A DNA stretch of 64,000 nucleotides from Antedon mediterranea. Its lineage: Eukaryota > Echinodermata > Crinoidea > Comatulida > Antedonidae. Under the pieces are notes generated by a model, which did no database searches, had not been told where the DNA came from, and saw only the letters and a program-made list of their open reading frames with translations. Shown one piece after another: positions 59,059-64,000 of the stretch (within the stretch, counting starts at the first letter, position 1; the number at the start of each line of letters is the position of its first letter). The stretch covers positions 13,694,932 to 13,758,931 of the forward strand of contig NC_092679.1 in the NCBI RefSeq assembly GCF_964355755.1, written 5' to 3'. Made by a program: the position numbers and the translations under genes.

Positions 59059-60308
59059 TAACGAAAGTGACGACGAATAAGTAAAGTAATTAAACACAAA
59101 TATTATTATGTTGTTATGTTGGTTCCTTTATAGCCCATGTATTTAATCAAAGTTAAAGAAAAAACAATTTTATTATGTGGCCATTTCAGATAAAAATGAC
59201 GGCCATGTTGGATAAAATGGAGACCATTTTGGTTGAAATGTCAGCCATTGTTCTGTTACACAAATGATGTGAAATATTATTTGAACATTTATTGTTACTT
59301 ATATGACTGAATTTCCATCTCGATAAAACCCCCCTTGCCTATAAACACAAAATGGAGAAAATACTTTTTGGATTCAGTGATGTCTATTCTACAACATATC
59401 CAATTGTAAATATAGGTGAATAAAAAAATATTTGATTGATATATGTGGCAATTTTAGATAAAATGGTAGCCATATTGGCTAAAATGACAGCCATTTTGGG
59501 CATAATAGCGGCCATTTTGACTTGTTCAGTTACAAATATGGTGTGAAATATTATTTAAACATTTATTGTTACTTTTATGATTGAATTTCTATCTTGATAA
59601 CATCTTTTAATGTCATAAACTTACAATATTTGAAACAATTTTGTCCAAAATGGCGGCCATTTTGAAATGGCTGCCAATCCCCATTGCGTATGAAAAAAAA
59701 AATGGAGCAAATACTTTTAGGATTCAGTGATGTCTATTCTACAACATATCTAATTTTTACCAAATATATGTGAATAAAAGTTTAAAAAAATATTTGATTG
59801 ATATATGTCGCCATTTTAGATAAAATGGTGGCCATGTTGGATAAAATGGCAGCCATTTTGGGCATAATGCCGGCCATTTTGGCTTGTTCAGTTACAAAAA
59901 TGAAGTGAAATATTATGTGAACATTTATTGTTACTTTTATGATTGAATTTCTATCTCGATAACATCTTTTAATGCCATATATACTTACAATATTTTGTCC
60001 AAAATGGCGGCCATTTTGAAATGGCTGCCAACCCCCCTTGCGTATGAAAAAAAAAATTGAGCAAATACTTTTTGGATTCAGTGATGTCTATTCTACAACA
60101 TATCCAAATTTTATCAAATATAGCAAAAAAAAATGCAACTTTCCAAATTATCCTAGACTATTAGCCTAGATTTCCGCATGAATACATTGTTTTTATTGTT
60201 ATTCATTATTATTGTATTCCTAAATGGGATCAGGTGCCGTTTTCGGCCACCTCGACTTGTATGAACTATTCCATTATAAAAGATGGAAAAATAGGGGTGT
60301 CCAATTTA

Positions 60309-60340
60309 TTAGGTGATCATTTAGAATAAAATGATCACCT
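60309..60340. repeat. Perfect hairpin TAGGTGATCATTT / AAATGATCACCTA
   Basis: A 13-bp perfect stem with a 6-base loop just before the Helitron-like array. Its role is unknown. Confidence 0.7.
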
Positions 60341-60364
60341 ATTGTTATTGTATGAAATCTTTAT

Positions 60365-62242
60365 TCTTCTTCTTATTCTTATTAGTTATCCGCTTAGTAG
60401 CGGATAACTTCTTGTAATCGTCCTGTTACTTTTTTTTTTTTTTTTTTTTTTTCTTATTTCTTTCTCCTCCATTTTTGTGCCTCACGTATCTCAAAAACTT
60501 GTAAACATAACATTTTATAACTTTGTCAACATATGGGCATTTACGTGAAGTTGTGCACCTCCTATTTTTGAATGACGTCAGAGTTGCGCAACGTGACTTA
60601 CGTGCGATTTTATGATTTTTTATGATTGATCATAGACTAAAAACCAAGCATAAATTTGTTTTGACACTTTGTGAAAATTTAAGTCATATCAAGGGCAAAC
60701 TTTTTGTGGATTAAAAATGCCATGTTTTACAAGACGTTACGCGCGCACGCGCATTTCTCCTCTATTTTTGTATCTCGCGTATCTCAAAAACGTGTAAACA
60801 TAACATTTCATAACTTTGTCAACATATGGGCATTCACGTGAAGTTGTGCACCTCCTATTGTGAATGACGTCAGAAATGCGCAACGTGACTTACGCACGAT
60901 TTTATGAATTTCGCGTATTTAACATAGATTTAAAACCATATAACAATTTAAATTGAAACTTAGCAAAAGTTTAATTTATATCATGCGCTAACTTTCTGTG
61001 GAAAAAAAGTGCGTGTTTTACACAAAGTTACGCGCGCACGCGCATTTAAAATTAAAAATGCGCACAATTAATTTTTAATCAACTTTCTATGCTGATCATG
61101 ACATTTTGACCATGTCAAAATTTCCCACGCGCGCAAATAATTTTATGCGCGTGGTGCGCACGTAGCGCTAAAAGTATTTTTTTTTTATTGAATTATGTTT
61201 TTCCAGCCTTTTATAGTAATGTTACCAATTTTAAAACAATTTCGACTTACAATTACGTCATACGGGCACGTTGAATTGGATATTTTACGTGCGTTTTTGA
61301 TGAAAAAGTTCAAAAATTTGTCAAAATTATGCCTTTTTTTAAACAGTCATAGATTCTAAACAACGAGGTGAACTTTTTTTTAATTACATATTCTGGAAGT
61401 TGATGAGTTGTAGAAATCGAATCATGAATCAATATGGCTAACGGGACATTGTGACGTCATCGTATGGCCACACGAATGTAAAATATAGGATTTTTGTCTC
61501 TTTCGTTATTGCTCATCATATTCAATGGAGCGCATCACGCCTATCTGTATTCCTTTTTCTCTGAGATTTTAATATTGTCTAGGTCAATCAACTATCTTAC
61601 GCATGAGTTAAAAATATTTTAATTTTTATGACGTCACCATGCCTAAAAATTTTAATTAACAGCGTCATTAATTTCATCTTTACAGTAAATTTTAATCTGT
61701 TATAGCTCGTAAGAATAAAATGTGATAATCACGATTAAAACGTTTTCAGGAAGCTATGGGTTTGTAGATACGAAATCATGTGAACTTTTCGCCAATCAGA
61801 TGTTGTGACGTCATCATATGGCCAGTTAAATAAACAAAGTCGTATTTTCATCTTTTGCGTCATAGTTCATTACATTTAAAAAAGCGCGCATTAATATTTC
61901 ACGTATTCAAATTTCTTCTAAACGTTAATATGTTGTTGCTGAGATAATTTTCTTCCGAAATTACTACAGTACCTTCGCGTTTCCTTTTGAAAATTAAAAT
62001 AAGATACGGGTCCCGTAATTTCACCTATTTTACACTGTTTGTGACATGTATACAGATTATACTGTGTATACTATATGACAGAAAATATACCGCATTCAGT
62101 ACTAACAACACATCATATTCTTCAGTTCAGGTCATAATGACATAATCTTTTTCGGTGTGCAATATTCCAACGTATGACGTGCACGTGGCGTTTGTCGTGG
62201 TGCGGATAACTAACTCGTCAAAGTGACGAGTTTCATGTCTAG
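60365..62242 (+). mobile_element. Helitron/Helentron-like element, tandem copy A
   Basis: The 5' side is TTCTTCTTCTTATTC then the palindrome AGTTATCCGCT-TAGT-AGCGGATAACT (60391-60416). The 3' side is GCGGATAAC, a hairpin ACTCGTCA-AAG-TGACGAGT, seven bases and CTAG before T. The front part (60470-60740) is repeated in tandem at 60755-61020. Rich in ACGCGCGCACGCGC and TGACGTCA motifs. No Rep/helicase ORF. Confidence 0.75.
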
Positions 62243-62243
62243 T

Positions 62244-63380
62244 TCTTCTTTCTTTCCCAGAATTTTGTTGCGCGTGTATCTCTAAATCTTCACAACATAA
62301 CATTATATAACTTTATCAAAAGATTTACCTCTATCTGAAGATGTCGTAATAGGGTTTTCGGTACCGTCCGAGTTGCGCAGCGTAAGTTACGCGCGATTTT
62401 ATGAATTTCGAGAATTTCATTTAGATCGAAAACTATTAAACCATTTAAATTGAAACTTGGCAAAAGTTTAATTTATATCATGCGCTAAATTTCTATGGAG
62501 AGAAAATTGCATGTTTTACAGAAAGTTACGCGCGCACGCGCGTTTAAAATTTCAAAATGCGAAAAATCAATTTCTAATCAACTTTCTACGCGTTTCATGT
62601 CATTTTGAGCATTTCAAAAATTCCCACGCGTGCGCACTTTTCTTACGCGCGCGTGCGCACGTAGCGCAAAAACATCTTTTTTTTGCTTGATTTTTGTTTT
62701 TCCAGCCTTTTCTAGTAAATTTACCAATTTTCAATCAATTTCGACTTAAAATCACGTCATACGAGCACGTAGAATTGAACAATTTGCGCGCGTTTTTGAT
62801 GAAAAAGTTTAAAAATTCGTGAAAATTATGCCTTTTTTAAAAAAGTCATAGATTCTAAACTACGTAGTGAACTTTTTTTAAATTACACATTCTGGAAGTA
62901 GATGAGTTGTAGATTTTGAATCATGCATCAATATAGCTAACCGGACATTGTGACGTCATCGTATGGCCACTCAAATATAAAATATAGGATTTTTGTCTCT
63001 TTCGTCATAGCTCATCACATTTAATAGAGCGCATCTCCACTTATCCGTATTCCATTTCTCCCCATTTTTACATATTGTCTAGGCCAATCAATTATCTTTC
63101 GCATGATATATCGTTTTTAAAATTGTGATGACGTCATCATGTCCAAAAGCGTCAATAACTTTGGTCACTTCTTTTCACCTTTTCTGCACTGTATGTAGTA
63201 CGTATACAGTATATAGTGTATACCGTATATACTTAGACGTGACGCAAAATAGAGGGCACACTAAAATTTTTTTCAATGGCATAATCGTTTTTCTGCGCGC
63301 AATATTCTAACGTATTACGTGCACGTGGCTTTTGCGCTGCGGATAACCTAACTCGTCCGTAGTGACGAGTTCAAATCTAG
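62244..63380 (+). mobile_element. Helitron/Helentron-like element, tandem copy B
   Basis: It begins TCTTCTTTCTTTCCCAG directly after the CTAGT end of copy A, and ends GCGGATAAC, ACTCGTC-CGTAGT-GACGAGT, then CTAG before T. Long stretches match copy A (e.g. AAGTTACGCGCGCACGCGC). Its front part is single, not duplicated as in A. Confidence 0.75.
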
Positions 63381-63381
63381 T

Positions 63382-64000
63382 TATTTATTTCTCTCTGTAC
63401 AAATTTGTGTAACAAATATCTCAAAAAGTTTAATGTCAATGATTACCAAAATTTCACATTGTCTTTCAAGTACTTTAACTTATAGTAGAGGCTATATATG
63501 GTTTGACCTTGAAAAAATTCTAATAAAAGGTCTTTTGGTATTTTCTTGTAGCTTTAGGTGTCAATAATTACCAAAAAATTTTTGCAGCCTTCTAGTTGCT
63601 GCGTTAGTGAGATATTGAGGGTCAAAGGTCAGTGACCTTTTTGTGGCATTTGATGGCTCATAACTCCTCAACTCCTGGGTTTAAAAAGACAAATGTGGTT
63701 TCTACATCTATGTTTTAGTGGTCAAACAACAAAATAAAGTTTTTGCAAATTTTGGGTTACTTGTGCCATTGGTCAGATAGTCGGGTCAAAGGTCATTGAC
63801 CTTTATTCATTAATAACTACTGCTAGTGTAGGACCTGAGTAAGATTTGTATGCATTCAATTTAGGAGAGAATATCTCAACTGTTATAGGATAATTTGACC
63901 CCAAGGAACAATATGGGATATGTGTCAAATTCGTTATCTGGGGCGAAAATGCCCAAAATCGGGGTCAAGGGTTAGAAATGTGTGGTTCTTATATCTCGAC
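63382..64000 (+). mobile_element. Probable third tandem copy (C), running off the right edge
   Basis: Right after the CTAGT end of copy B comes a pyrimidine-rich start (TTATTTCTCTCTG) and TATCTCAAAAAG, in the position of the CGTATCTCAAAAAC block of copies A and B. The remainder differs and holds GGTCAAAGGTCA (DR1-type) blocks at about 63615 and 63785. Confidence 0.45.

Larger units (their letters stand above)
56080..60150. mobile_element. Second Academ-like transposon, arranged as a large palindrome
   Basis: The left half (56080 to about 57790, minus orientation) mirrors part of the right half (about 58230-60150, plus orientation). Both carry the same nuclease-gene segments and the same flanking DNA (TCCGATTCGGACAGTGAT, ATTGAATTTCTATCT-type, GGATTCAGTGATGT). 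Many GGCCATTTT/AAAATGGCC motifs lie in both arms; the right arm has three successive copies of the terminal ~300-350-bp unit. The left arm is interrupted by a LINE at 56557-57207. Superfamily by protein motifs only. Confidence 0.65.

Noticed and set aside
56160-60040. CRISPR-like or miRNA-cluster interpretation of the GCCATTTT repeats
   Set aside because: Units are short, irregularly spaced, in both orientations, and in an animal transposon arm; no spacer structure.

Overview
Overview. This is animal nuclear DNA, not bacterial or viral: AT-rich, with short coding exons bounded by GT/AG splice sites, long introns, and a dense load of eukaryotic transposable elements. The many TAGGCCTA-type octamers, the tRNA-derived SINEs and the presence of a Ngaro/DIRS-type retroelement, Helitrons and Academ-like transposons suggest a marine deuterostome invertebrate, most likely an echinoderm. 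That placement is an inference.

Host genes, all on the minus strand. (1) A secreted or membrane leucine-rich-repeat (LRR) receptor. Its first coding exon is at 30198-30385 (signal peptide plus Cys-rich LRR cap). Twelve further exons, nearly all encoding one LRR each and all joined by phase-2 introns, run down to 1548. The gene leaves the window on the left, so the C-terminal part is not seen. (2) The C-terminal end of a multi-pass membrane protein: an exon at 37661-39389 split by a solo LTR, and a last exon at 37429-37550. (3) A small three-exon gene at 40397-42949 for a basic, probably disordered protein of 220 residues. Its 8-residue first exon is duplicated at 44377-44399.

Mobile-element layout. 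1-1.4 kb: foldback and tRNA-SINE. 3.9-6.4 kb: LINE (minus). 7.0-12.6 kb: Ngaro-like tyrosine-recombinase retroelement with an SGNH-hydrolase-like ORF, disrupted by a hAT relic. 13.3-14.1 kb: inverted-repeat element. 15.7-20.5 kb: Academ-like transposon with an XPG/FEN-like nuclease gene; a Helitron sits in its left arm and the right arm gives the matching empty site. 21.1-21.9 kb: LINE fragment. 26.3-27.8 kb: element with terminal inverted repeats. 30.4-34.5 kb: duplicated LRR-gene upstream region with an exon-1 relic. 32.6 and 35.1 kb: MITEs. 37.9-39.1 and 50.7-52.0 kb: two solo LTRs of one family, each with its own 5-bp target duplication. 41.3-42.7 kb: Helitron. 45.8-46.8 kb: LINE (plus). 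47.1-53.1 kb: nearly full LINE (minus) carrying the second LTR in ORF1. 53.5-55.6 kb: degenerate repeats and Helitron relics. 56.1-60.15 kb: a second Academ-like element as a large palindrome rich in GCCATTTT motifs. 60.4-64.0 kb: head-to-tail Helitron-like copies.

Most interesting points: the one-exon-per-LRR receptor spread over about 29 kb of transposon-filled introns; the LTR in a coding exon of gene 2; the duplicated first exon of gene 3; the Helitron occupied/empty-site pair; and the two palindromic nuclease transposons. All splice calls come from reading alone, with no transcript or database support.
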